Position numbers and translations under genes: made by a program. Positions 48,974-57,282 of a stretch of DNA of 64,000 nt are shown here, piece by piece. The DNA lies in assembly GCA_024236195.1 (NCBI GenBank), contig JACKKZ010000004.1, positions 496,001 to 560,000 on the forward strand. The letters run 5' to 3'. Numbering within the stretch: the first letter of the stretch is position 1; each line of letters starts with the position of its first letter. The notes beneath the pieces are model-generated. The model had not been told where the DNA came from and searched no databases. It worked only from the letters and a program-made list of their open reading frames with translations. Source of the stretch: Sphingomonadaceae bacterium. Its GTDB lineage: Bacteria; Pseudomonadota; Alphaproteobacteria; Sphingomonadales; Sphingomonadaceae.

Positions 48974-50005
48974 ATGACAACAGCCGCGCAAGATGTGATT
49001 TCAGGCCAGATTGACTATATTGGCCGCGCGGTTGAAGGCTTGCTGCTGTCTCCCGCCTCCTCGCTCTCGGTCTGGGTGATCGGTTTTGCGCTGCTGGTTG
49101 CTGCGGGCTGGACCTGCGTTACCCGCCGCCGAATGCCCACCTTGCGATATCTGCGACGGATCCTGCTGCCTAAATCCTACCTCACCGGCCGTTCAGCGGT
49201 GGCGGACTGGATCATGCTGGCGATGAGCTATCTGGTCTTGCCCGTCACCTGGATCGCAACAATTTTCAGCATTGTCGTGATCTCGGGCTCGCTCGTTGAT
49301 CTGCTAAGCGCAGCCAGCGGCAGGGGTGCCTTGCTGGATGTCTCCCCCGCCACGGGGCGCGCCATCACGACGCTCGTGGCCTTCCTTGCCTATGAGCTGA
49401 TGTACTGGTTCGATCACTGGCTGATGCACCGCGTGCCGTTCCTGTGGGAATTCCACAAGGTTCACCATTCTGCGGAAACGCTCTCCCCGGTTACGACATA
49501 CCGGATGCACCCGGTGGACGGGTATCTCTATTTCGCGCTCAATTCGCTCGCTCTTGGAGGGTCGATCGGTGTGTGCCTGTGGCTGTTCGGGCCTGAAGCA
49601 ACCCCGCTGACGATTGATGGTACCAATCTGATCCTGCTGCTGGGCAGCTATCTGATCGTTACTCTCCAGCACAGCCATATCTGGATCCCCTTTCGCGGGG
49701 AGCTGGGGCGGTTCATCCTCAGCCCCGCCCATCACCAGATCCACCATTCCGCGGACCCGAAACATTTCGGTACCAATCTCGGCAATCTGCTCGCAATCTG
49801 GGACGTGATCTTCGGCACACTGCACGAACCGAGCCGCCGTAGCTCCAATTTGCGCTTCGGTGTGGACGGGCTGAATCATGATCCGCACAGCCTTTATGGC
49901 CTCTATCTCGCCCCCTTTGGTGACGCTGCAAAACATATCAAACGAAACCACTCCGGCGAAATTGCAACAGCTGATGATGAAAAGGGGCAATTTCAGCCTC
50001 AATAG
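48974..50005 (+). CDS. Sterol desaturase/fatty acid hydroxylase family membrane protein
   Basis: A 343-aa diiron membrane oxygenase. The histidine boxes are complete: FDHWLMHRVPFLWEFHKVHHSAE and, further on, HHQIHHSADP, with four or more membrane segments. It probably hydroxylates or desaturates a lipid or carotenoid-type substrate; the substrate is unknown. It sits between ilvN and ilvC on the same strand but has no clear link to that pathway. Confidence 0.85.
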   Translation: MTTAAQDVISGQIDYIGRAVEGLLLSPASSLSVWVIGFALLVAAGWTCVTRRRMPTLRYLRRILLPKSYLTGRSAVADWIMLAMSYLVLPVTWIATIFSIVVISGSLVDLLSAASGRGALLDVSPATGRAITTLVAFLAYELMYWFDHWLMHRVPFLWEFHKVHHSAETLSPVTTYRMHPVDGYLYFALNSLALGGSIGVCLWLFGPEATPLTIDGTNLILLLGSYLIVTLQHSHIWIPFRGELGRFILSPAHHQIHHSADPKHFGTNLGNLLAIWDVIFGTLHEPSRRSSNLRFGVDGLNHDPHSLYGLYLAPFGDAAKHIKRNHSGEIATADDEKGQFQPQ

Positions 50006-50111
50006 TGCCAAAAACCGGTCATTCCGGACATGTTTGACTTGCAAGATCAGCCTTGTCGCAGCATGGGGCGCGGGCAGATTTTTTGAACATGTTTAGGAAA
50101 CGGAAAGCCCC

Positions 50112-51131
50112 ATGAAGGTCTATTACGACGCCGATTGCGACATCAACCTGATCACCGACAAGAAGGTCGCCGTGCTCGGTTATGGTTCGCAGGGTCACGC
50201 CCATGCCCAGAACCTGCGCGACAGCGGCGTGAAGGACGTTGCCATTGCCCTGCGCGATGGCTCTGCCACTGCCAAGAAGGCAGAAGGCGCCGGCTTCAAG
50301 GTGATGAACAACAAGGATGCCGCCGCATGGGCCGACATCCTCATGATCCTCGCCCCTGACGAACACCAGGCCGCGATCTACGCCGCCGACATCCATGACA
50401 ATATGAAGCCCGGCGCAGCGCTCGCCTTCGCCCATGGCCTCAATGTCCACTTCGGCCTGATCGAACCGCGCGCCGATATTGACGTAATCATGATCGCGCC
50501 CAAGGGCCCCGGCCACACCGTGCGCAGCGAATATCAGCGTGGCGGCGGTGTGCCCTGCCTCGTCGCAATCCACCAGGATTCGACCGGCAATGCCCATGAC
50601 GTTGCCCTCGCCTATGCGTCGGGCGTTGGCGGTGGCCGCAGCGGCATCATCGAAACCAATTTCCGCGAAGAATGCGAAACCGACCTGTTCGGTGAGCAGG
50701 CCGTGCTCTGCGGTGGCACCACTGCGCTGGTGCAGGCTGGCTTCGAAACGCTGGTGGAAGCTGGCTACGCCCCCGAAATGGCTTATTTCGAATGCTTGCA
50801 CGAGCTGAAGCTGATCGTTGACCTGATGTATGAAGGCGGCATCGCCAACATGCGTTACTCGATCTCGAACACCGCTGAATATGGTGACATCAAGACCGGC
50901 CCGCGCATCATCACCGAAGAAACCAAGAAGGAAATGAAGCGTGTGCTGGAAGATATCCAGTCGGGTCGTTTCGTGAAGGACTTCGTGCTCGACAACCGCG
51001 CTGGCCAGCCGGAGCTGAAGGCTTCGCGCATCGCCGCCAAGCGCCACCAGATCGAAGAAACCGGCAGCAAGCTGCGCGCGATGATGCCGTGGATCGGCGC
51101 CAACGCGCTGGTCGACAAGTCGAAGAACTGA
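50112..51131 (+). CDS. ilvC: Ketol-acid reductoisomerase (class I)
   Basis: NADPH-dependent alkyl shift and reduction, second step of Ile/Val synthesis. The 339-aa product has the Rossmann loop LGYGSQGHAHAQNLRDSG, MIAPKGPGHTVRSEY and the metal-binding DLFGEQAVLCGG with ECLHELKLIVDL. The short class I length is normal. Confidence 0.97.
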   Translation: MKVYYDADCDINLITDKKVAVLGYGSQGHAHAQNLRDSGVKDVAIALRDGSATAKKAEGAGFKVMNNKDAAAWADILMILAPDEHQAAIYAADIHDNMKPGAALAFAHGLNVHFGLIEPRADIDVIMIAPKGPGHTVRSEYQRGGGVPCLVAIHQDSTGNAHDVALAYASGVGGGRSGIIETNFREECETDLFGEQAVLCGGTTALVQAGFETLVEAGYAPEMAYFECLHELKLIVDLMYEGGIANMRYSISNTAEYGDIKTGPRIITEETKKEMKRVLEDIQSGRFVKDFVLDNRAGQPELKASRIAAKRHQIEETGSKLRAMMPWIGANALVDKSKN

Positions 51132-51167
51132 TCCTGCCGCCCCGTTTGGGGGCCAGGTAGGAATTGC

Positions 51168-51208
51168 AATTTCCCCGCTCGGCGCTTGCCAGCGGGGAAA
51201 TTTTGCTT
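51168..51208 (+). terminator. Rho-independent terminator after ilvC
   Basis: A perfect 12-bp stem (51168-51179 with 51191-51202) with an 11-nt loop and the T-rich stretch TTTTGCTT. It separates ilvC from the leu leader that begins at 51221. Confidence 0.75.
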
Positions 51209-51220
51209 AAGGCATAGGCC

Positions 51221-51271
51221 ATGCACCGTAACGCACTAATCCTGCTTCGACTTACTCGCCCTTGGGCGTGA
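51221..51271 (+). CDS. Leu-rich leader peptide upstream of leuA
   Basis: The 16-codon frame MHRNALILLRLTRPWA contains four Leu codons and one Ile in eight positions (51236-51253). AAGG at 51209-51212 is 8 bp before the ATG. Leader peptides of this kind sense charged tRNA-Leu by ribosome stalling, and the peptide ends just past a segment (51259-51268) that can pair with 51302-51311. This is too short to call by coding statistics; the codon content and position make the case. Confidence 0.6.
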   Translation: MHRNALILLRLTRPWA

Positions 51272-51311
51272 GCTGACGCGTGCCTGCCGGGCGCGCCGGG
51301 GCGCCCAAGGG
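51259..51311 (+). promoter_or_regulatory. Candidate leuA attenuator structures
   Basis: The 10-bp pairing 51259-51268 with 51302-51311 competes with a 6-bp GC hairpin 51289-51294 with 51301-51306. A ribosome finishing the leader peptide would cover 51259-51268 and favour the short hairpin; a ribosome stalled at the Leu codons would favour the long pairing. There is no T run, so the outcome could be Rho-dependent or translational. Confidence 0.5.
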
Positions 51312-51361
51312 AGCAGACCTTCCGCAAGCAGTGCAATCCAATACGTTACGAGACCAGACCC

Positions 51362-53044
51362 ATGACCATGCTCAAAGATCCGAGCCGAAAATACCGCGCA
51401 TTCCCGCAGGTAAACCTGCCTGATCGCCAGTGGCCGAGCCGCACCATCAGCGCCCCGCCCCGCTGGCTCTCCACCGATTTGCGCGACGGCAACCAGTCGA
51501 TCATCGACCCGATGGATGCAGTGAAGAAGAACCGCTTCTTCGACCTGCTGGTCGAAGTCGGCGTGAAGGAAATCGAGGTCGGCTTCCCCAGCGCGGGCGC
51601 GACGGAGTTTGACTTCATCCAGGGCCTCGTCCGCTCGGGCAAGATCCCGGACGATGTCGTCGTGCAGGTCCTCACCCAGTCGCGCGAGGATTTGATCCGC
51701 ACCAGCTTCGAAAGCCTCGAAGGCGCGCGGGCGGCTATCGTCCATCTCTATAACGCGGTCAGCCCGGCATGGCGCGATATCGTCTTCCGCATGAGCAAGG
51801 ACGAAGTGCGCGAAATCGCCGTAAAAGGCGCGAAAGTGCTGCGCGATGAAGCGGCAAAGCGCCCTGATACGGACTGGCATTTCCAGTATTCGCCGGAGAC
51901 TTTCTCCACTGCCGAGCTCGATTTCAGCCTCGAAGTCTGCAGCGCGGTGATGGATGTCCTCCAGCCCACGCCCGAACATCCGATCATCTTCAACCTGCCT
52001 GCCACGGTCGAGGCGGCAACGCCCAATATCTATGCCGATCAGGTCGAGTATTTCTGCCGTAACATCCCCAATCGTGACAGCGTGGTGGTCTCGCTCCACA
52101 CGCATAATGATCGCGGAACGGGTGTCGCCGCCGCTGAACTGGGCATGATGGCTGGTGCCGACCGCGTCGAAGGCTGCCTGTTCGGCAATGGCGAGCGCAC
52201 GGGCAATTGCTGCCTCGTGACGGTTGCGCTCAACATGTACACCCAAGGCATCGATCCGCAGCTCGACTTCTCGGATATCGACCGAGTGATCGAAACGGTC
52301 GAATATTGCAACGAACTGCCCGTCCACCAGCGCCACCCCTATGGCGGCGAGCTGGTGTTCACGGCCTTCTCCGGCAGCCATCAGGATGCGATCAAGAAGG
52401 GCTTCGAAGCCCATGAGCGCCAGAATGACGAGTTGTGGCGCGTGCCCTATCTGCCGATCGACCCGGCGGACCTCGGCCGCAGCTATGAAGCGGTCATTCG
52501 CGTCAATTCGCAATCCGGCAAGGGCGGTTTTGCCTGGGTGCTTGAACAGGATCAGGGCCTGAAACTGCCCAAGCGGATGCAGGCCGACTTCTCCAAACAT
52601 GTCCAGCGCATCGCGGACGAACTTGGTCGCGAATTGAATGCAGCCGATATCTGGGAGGCTTTCCGCAAGGCCTATCATGTCCAGATCCGCCCCAAGCATT
52701 TCCAGCTGGTCGATTACGAGGAAAGCAAGGCCTCTGACGGCACCCGCATCTTCGCCGGGACCATCGAGGTCGATGGCCAGGCGCAAAGCGTAAGCGGGCG
52801 CGGCAATGGCCTGATCTCCTCCGTGGTCGGCACGATCCGCGACAGCTTCGGCGTCGATCTGGAGGTCAAGGACTACACCGAGCACGCCATGGGCACCGGC
52901 ACGGATGCCCGCGCGGCGGCCTATGTCGAATGTGGCCTGCCCGATGGTTCGACCATCTGGGGCTGCGGGATTGACACAGACGTCGCCACGGCAAGTGTGC
53001 GCGCCATCCTGAGCGCAGCGAATTCGGCCGTCGCGAAAGGCTGA
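51362..53044 (+). CDS. leuA: 2-isopropylmalate synthase (fungal-type LeuA)
   Basis: First committed step of leucine synthesis, from 2-oxoisovalerate and acetyl-CoA. The 560-aa form has the DRE-TIM catalytic motif STDLRDGNQS, metal-binding HTHNDRGTG, and a C-terminal LeuA regulatory dimer domain (about 430-555) that binds leucine. It begins YRAFPQVNLPDRQWPSRTI, as in LeuA type 2. Confidence 0.95.
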   Translation: MTMLKDPSRKYRAFPQVNLPDRQWPSRTISAPPRWLSTDLRDGNQSIIDPMDAVKKNRFFDLLVEVGVKEIEVGFPSAGATEFDFIQGLVRSGKIPDDVVVQVLTQSREDLIRTSFESLEGARAAIVHLYNAVSPAWRDIVFRMSKDEVREIAVKGAKVLRDEAAKRPDTDWHFQYSPETFSTAELDFSLEVCSAVMDVLQPTPEHPIIFNLPATVEAATPNIYADQVEYFCRNIPNRDSVVVSLHTHNDRGTGVAAAELGMMAGADRVEGCLFGNGERTGNCCLVTVALNMYTQGIDPQLDFSDIDRVIETVEYCNELPVHQRHPYGGELVFTAFSGSHQDAIKKGFEAHERQNDELWRVPYLPIDPADLGRSYEAVIRVNSQSGKGGFAWVLEQDQGLKLPKRMQADFSKHVQRIADELGRELNAADIWEAFRKAYHVQIRPKHFQLVDYEESKASDGTRIFAGTIEVDGQAQSVSGRGNGLISSVVGTIRDSFGVDLEVKDYTEHAMGTGTDARAAAYVECGLPDGSTIWGCGIDTDVATASVRAILSAANSAVAKG

Positions 53045-53080
53045 CGCCCTCCCCCTTCACCCAAGGGGCAAGCTGTGCAA

Positions 53081-53124
53081 CACCTCTCCATGCAGCGACC
53101 ACCAAGCTGCTGCATGGAGAGGTG
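53081..53124 (+). promoter_or_regulatory. 15-bp hairpin masking the ribosome-binding site of the next gene
   Basis: The arms at 53081-53095 and 53110-53124 are exact reverse complements, extended inward by one or two pairs. The right arm contains GGAGAGG (53116-53122), the only Shine-Dalgarno for the GTG start at 53128. There is no T run. It may block translation of the amidohydrolase, or protect the leuA mRNA end. Confidence 0.6.
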
Positions 53125-53127
53125 CAC

Positions 53128-54174
53128 GTGCCAGAAGAAATCCTCGAACCCGATCTGCCGATCCTCGATCCGCACCACCATTTGTGGGACTTGCGGCCCT
53201 TGCTGGGCATGTTCCCGGAACCGCGCCACAAATTCCTCGAAGGGCTGACGCATAAGGCGGATTACACGTTTGAGGGGCTGCGCGCTGATCTTGCGACTGG
53301 CCACAACATTGTCGGCACCATCTTTATGGAATGCGGGGCCTTTTACCGCGCGGATGCAGACCCGGCTTTCAAGCCCGTGGGAGAAGTTGAATTCGTCAAC
53401 GGGGTAGCTGCCCAAAGCGCCAGCGGGCTTTATGGCGATGCGCGCCTGTGCGCCGCAATCATCGGCCATGCTGACATGACCTTGGGGGACGAGGCGATCC
53501 CGGTTCTGGAGGCGCTGATTGCGGCGGGGAACGGGCGGTTCCGGGGCATCCGCCATCAGGGTGCATGGGATGCCGATCCCGATGTGCTCGGCCCGGCCTT
53601 TCATATCCCGCCGGGCCTGTATGCGGAGCAAAGCTTTCGCGCAGGCTTTGCCAATCTTCGCCGGATGGGGCTGACCTTCGATGCCTGGGTGCTGGAGCCC
53701 CAATTGCCCGATGTGATTGCGCTGGCCAGCGCCTTTCCCAACCAGCCGATCTGCCTCGATCATTGCGGGACACCGGTCAACATTGCCTCCTATTCCGGCA
53801 AGCTGGAGGAGAATTTCTCGCGATGGCAGGCCAATATCCGCGAGCTTGCCAAGTGCGAAAATGTCTCCGTCAAGCTGGGCGGGCTGGCCATGGCGACCTG
53901 TGGCATGCCGGAGGATGGCCCTGCTGCCGGATACGGATCGGAAGCACTGGCGGCAATGTGGCGTCCCTACATCGAAACCTGCATCGAAGCTTTCGGCGCG
54001 ACGCGCTGCATGTTTGAGAGTAATTACCCGGTCGATCACTGGGGCGCAGACTATGCCGTGTTGTGGAACAGCTTCAAGCGCCTCGCCGTCGGGGCATCCG
54101 CGGACGAAAAGGCGGCCCTGTTTGCCGGGACAGCCGCGCGTTTCTATGCCATTGAGAAAATTCTGCCGGCCTGA
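53128..54174 (+). CDS. Amidohydrolase family protein (amidohydrolase 2)
   Basis: A 348-aa TIM-barrel metal-dependent hydrolase. The N-terminal LPILDPHHHLWDL carries the HxH-type metal site, CLDHCGTP a later His, and RCMFESNYPVDHW the C-terminal Asp/His region, as in COG3618 lactonase/dicarboxylate hydrolase-like proteins. The substrate is unknown. The start is GTG 53128, or GTG 53122, which lies in the hairpin. Confidence 0.85.
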   Translation: MPEEILEPDLPILDPHHHLWDLRPLLGMFPEPRHKFLEGLTHKADYTFEGLRADLATGHNIVGTIFMECGAFYRADADPAFKPVGEVEFVNGVAAQSASGLYGDARLCAAIIGHADMTLGDEAIPVLEALIAAGNGRFRGIRHQGAWDADPDVLGPAFHIPPGLYAEQSFRAGFANLRRMGLTFDAWVLEPQLPDVIALASAFPNQPICLDHCGTPVNIASYSGKLEENFSRWQANIRELAKCENVSVKLGGLAMATCGMPEDGPAAGYGSEALAAMWRPYIETCIEAFGATRCMFESNYPVDHWGADYAVLWNSFKRLAVGASADEKAALFAGTAARFYAIEKILPA

Positions 54175-54279
54175 CGCTACGGCATAGCTTATTCGCGGAT
54201 TTCGGCCAAAAACTGCCTCTCGACAGGCAAGTCGGCACTGGCTAACCCGCTAGTCAAATTCTGTTCACGGGAGATTTCG

Positions 54280-55251
54280 ATGAGCCGCCCTGCCCTGTTC
54301 GACAAATTGCGCCTGCCCGTTATCGGTTCGCCGCTGTTCATCATTTCCGGGCCGGAACTGGTTATTGCACAGTGCAAGGCCGGGATCGTCGGCAGTTTCC
54401 CGTCGTTAAATGCGCGCCCGATCAGCCAGCTGGATGAATGGCTGGCGCAGATCACGGAAGAGCTGGCCGCGCATGATGCGGCTAATCCTGACCGGCCCGC
54501 AGCTCCCTTTGCCGTCAACCAGATCGTCCACAAATCGAACAACCGCCTGCAGGAAGACCTCCAGCTATGCGCCAAATACAAGGTGCCGCTGATGATCACC
54601 TCGCTCGGTGCGATCCCGGAAGTGTTCGATGCTGCCCACAGCTGGGGCGGGATTGTGATGCACGACATCATCAATAACCGCTTTGCCCACAAGGCGATCG
54701 AGAAGGGCGCTGACGGGTTGATCCCTGTTGCTGCCGGCGCTGGCGGCCATGCGGGTACCCTCTCCCCTTTCGCGCTGATGCAGGAAATCCGCGAATGGTT
54801 TGACGGCCCGGTCGCCCTGTCCGGTGCCATCGCCTGCGGGCGCTCGATCCTCGCTGCACAGGCGCTGGGCGCTGATTTCGCCTATATGGGCTCCCCCTGG
54901 ATCGCGACCCATGAAGCGCGCGCGATTGATGATTACAAGCAGGCGATTGTTGATGGGCAGGCGAGCGACATTGTCTATTCCAGCCTGTTCACCGGTGTGC
55001 ATGGCAATTACCTGCGCGGTTCCATCGAAAAGGCGGGGCTTGACCCCGATAATCTGCCGGAAGGCGATGTGAGCAAGATGAATTTTGGCTCTGGCGGCAA
55101 TACAGACGCCAAGGCGTGGAAGGATATCTGGGGTTCGGGCCAGGGGATCGGCGCGGTGAAGGCGGTGGAATCCGTGGCTGACCGTGTCGACCGCCTCGAG
55201 GCGGAATACAACCAGGCTGTTGCGGCACTGCGCGCGGTTACACCTGCCTGA
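54280..55251 (+). CDS. Nitronate monooxygenase family (2-nitropropane dioxygenase-like) flavoprotein
   Basis: A 323-aa FMN-binding TIM barrel. Features seen are VIGSPLFIISGPELVIAQCKAG at the N terminus, GADGLIPVAAGAGGHAG (FMN phosphate loop), LSGAIACGRSILAAQALGADFAYMGS and the tail KAVESVADRVDRLE. It probably oxidises nitronates or similar anions; the physiological substrate is unknown. Its end overlaps the convergent nuclease gene by 14 bp. Confidence 0.88.
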   Translation: MSRPALFDKLRLPVIGSPLFIISGPELVIAQCKAGIVGSFPSLNARPISQLDEWLAQITEELAAHDAANPDRPAAPFAVNQIVHKSNNRLQEDLQLCAKYKVPLMITSLGAIPEVFDAAHSWGGIVMHDIINNRFAHKAIEKGADGLIPVAAGAGGHAGTLSPFALMQEIREWFDGPVALSGAIACGRSILAAQALGADFAYMGSPWIATHEARAIDDYKQAIVDGQASDIVYSSLFTGVHGNYLRGSIEKAGLDPDNLPEGDVSKMNFGSGGNTDAKAWKDIWGSGQGIGAVKAVESVADRVDRLEAEYNQAVAALRAVTPA

Positions 55252-55771
55252 GATCGGGGTTGGAGCAGGCCCAGACCTGCTCCGCCATCGCGTCCAGCTC
55301 AGTAAAGTCGTAGCCGAAGCCCACAGGATCCTTGCGGTTGAGCCGAAGGGGCTTGTTACCCGGTTCAAGCAAGCGCCGCCGCAGTGCACGCTGCAACAGG
55401 GCGAGGCGCATCAGCGCATTTTCCAGAGCGATCTCGGGCGCCCGCAAGCGTTGCCCTGACCAGCACCGCTCCACTTCCCCAACCCGTTCGATGACCACTT
55501 CATTATAGTGACGATGCGGCCCGCGATGCAGCGGCAGGCCGATGCGCAGGGTTGCCGTGTCATTGGATGGGAGGAGCAGGCCGTTGAGGCGAAAATCGTC
55601 AAACCCCACCCGGTCGCGCCCGATGGCATCGAACAAACCGCCAAAACAGGCCTTGCCCAGCAGCTGACAGGGCAACAAATGATGGCGCTGCATGCCGGGA
55701 TCATATCCGGGGCTGTGCTTGCGATTGACTGAGCGGAAGGGAATTCGACTGCGCAGCCGCGCCGTAGCCAT
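55238..55771 (-). CDS. AHH-type HNH/Endo VII superfamily nuclease
   Basis: A 177-aa product with the treble-clef nuclease pattern: HHLLPCQLLGKACF, then DFRLNGLLLPS and LPLHRGPHRHYNEVVIERV, matching the AHH branch seen in toxin nucleases. It has no signal peptide or toxin delivery domain. The ATG at 55771 has a GGGG-rich stretch in front; a TTG at 55801 is possible. It is the second gene of a pair with the unknown protein upstream (4-34 bp gap). Confidence 0.75.
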   Translation of the reverse strand: MATARLRSRIPFRSVNRKHSPGYDPGMQRHHLLPCQLLGKACFGGLFDAIGRDRVGFDDFRLNGLLLPSNDTATLRIGLPLHRGPHRHYNEVVIERVGEVERCWSGQRLRAPEIALENALMRLALLQRALRRRLLEPGNKPLRLNRKDPVGFGYDFTELDAMAEQVWACSNPDLRQV

Positions 55772-55804
55772 ACCGGCCCCGCTGCCCCCCCTTCCCGCCA
55801 AAAC

Positions 55805-56584
55805 CTATCCTTCCAGAACCCGGATCAGGCCGGCATCAGGCAATGGGACAAGGTGCAGGGGTGCACCGTCTGGACCATTGAGTGTTTCCGCCCGGTCAAG
55901 ATGCCCCAACGGGATCAACTGGTTCACCAGACGGACTGCCAGCCGCGTTGCATAGGCCCTGTCCTGCGCCAGCCTGCCTTCAAGCTGCACTTCCTGTCCG
56001 GTCCAGACATCAAGCCCTTCGCTCAGCAGGGCGCCATCCCCGGTCATGCGGTACCCGACAAGGCCGAGACCGGGAAAGGGACCCCCGCCCAGCCAGCTAT
56101 CCATGATGCGCCCGAAATAGTCCTTCGACATCACGCTATCACAAGGGCTCCAGCCGACGCCGACAAGATCCGGCACATGCCGGGCCAAGTCCCGCGCCAG
56201 GCGCAGTTGCAGGCGCATGACTGGCTGCTGTGTGGCCCCGCTTGCCAGATGCGGCCCACAGGTAAGCTGCAACGCCTCGAAATTTTCTGCCGCATTGTCT
56301 GCAACAAAATCGTACTGGTGACGGAAAGCAGGCAGTACTGGTGATGCGTCAGGGACCATCCCAGCCAGGTCAAAAGTCAGACCGTCGGACAGCAATTCGA
56401 GCCACCCCTCTGCCGGAGGGCTGGACTTGCCCTTGGCCCGCTGATCTTCGGTCGGATCAAAGCTGACACTGCAAATGCCGGAATCAGCAATAATGGTATG
56501 AATTTGCGAAGGAAAAGGCCGCTTGCCTGCCGGAAACAGCAGGTACAGTGCCGGAACAACCGGTTTACAGTCCCCCTCAGTCAT
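55805..56584 (-). CDS. Conserved-looking hypothetical protein paired with the AHH nuclease
   Basis: Not recognised. The product is about 259 aa from Met at 56584 (MTEGDCKPVVPALYLLFPAGKRPF); ATG 56626 and TTG 56647 are alternative starts. It is soluble with no signal peptide. A Trp/Gly-rich middle region (VGVGWSPCDSVMSKDYFGRIMDSWLGGG) recalls DUF4261-type proteins, but weakly. Being directly upstream of a nuclease, it could be an immunity or partner protein; that is inference from position only. Confidence 0.55.
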   Translation of the reverse strand: MTEGDCKPVVPALYLLFPAGKRPFPSQIHTIIADSGICSVSFDPTEDQRAKGKSSPPAEGWLELLSDGLTFDLAGMVPDASPVLPAFRHQYDFVADNAAENFEALQLTCGPHLASGATQQPVMRLQLRLARDLARHVPDLVGVGWSPCDSVMSKDYFGRIMDSWLGGGPFPGLGLVGYRMTGDGALLSEGLDVWTGQEVQLEGRLAQDRAYATRLAVRLVNQLIPLGHLDRAETLNGPDGAPLHLVPLPDAGLIRVLEG

Positions 56585-56708
56585 TTCCAGCACAACTCCC
56601 GGCCAAGACCGCCAATCCCGGTGCATTACTGCCGCTATCGCCAGCAAAGGTCGAGTCTTTGGAACGCAGGTAAGTACATTTTGGCGATATTAGGCCCAAA
56701 GGCTTACG

Positions 56709-57194
56709 TCAAAAGATGCCTTGCTGCAGCCCTTCGGCCATCGCTTCGCCAATGTCGCGGCAGCGACTTAGTGCGAACTGGGGCACAATCTTTAAAGCAA
56801 GGATTTCCTCCGGCAGCTGAGCCGCGAAATTGCAGATGAAAGGTTCAGCAACGCGCTTGAGCCGCCAACCGGTTACAATCCGGTCGAGCTGGCGCTGGGC
56901 CCCCTCTCCATCCGATCCGGCAGCGATCAGGGTCGCATAGGGCCGCCCTTCCAGCTGACCGAGCACCGGGTAATAGCAGCGGTCGAACATTTCCTTCATC
57001 TGCCCGCTCAGGCTGGCAAGGTTCTCCGGAGAGGCAAAAATATACCCGCTGGCCTCAAGCAGATCAGCCGGCTCCACCTGCGCTGCCTCCAGCAAGGTTG
57101 CCCTATCGCCAGCGCCCTCCTTGGCTGCGCGGGCCATCGCTTCACTCGCGCCTGTCCGGCTGTGCCAGATGATGAGCAATTGGCGATCATACAT
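56709..57194 (-). CDS. Flavodoxin-like NAD(P)H-dependent reductase family protein
   Basis: A product of about 161 aa with a flavodoxin fold: LLIIWHSRTGASEAMARAA binds the FMN phosphate and GYIFASPENLASLSGQMKEMFDR is the typical second loop. It may act as a quinone or flavin reductase. The ATG at 57194 gives a homologue-like N terminus (MYDRQLLIIWHSR); ATGs at 57203 and 57221 are also possible. It is divergent from recJ. Confidence 0.8.
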   Translation of the reverse strand: MYDRQLLIIWHSRTGASEAMARAAKEGAGDRATLLEAAQVEPADLLEASGYIFASPENLASLSGQMKEMFDRCYYPVLGQLEGRPYATLIAAGSDGEGAQRQLDRIVTGWRLKRVAEPFICNFAAQLPEEILALKIVPQFALSRCRDIGEAMAEGLQQGIF

Positions 57195-57282
57195 TCCGTT
57201 CATCCGCGCAAAATCGCGCATGGTTGTAGAAAGTCAAATCCTTGCCGTTCCAACTGGCGCTCCGGCATTGTAGGAAAGCCGC

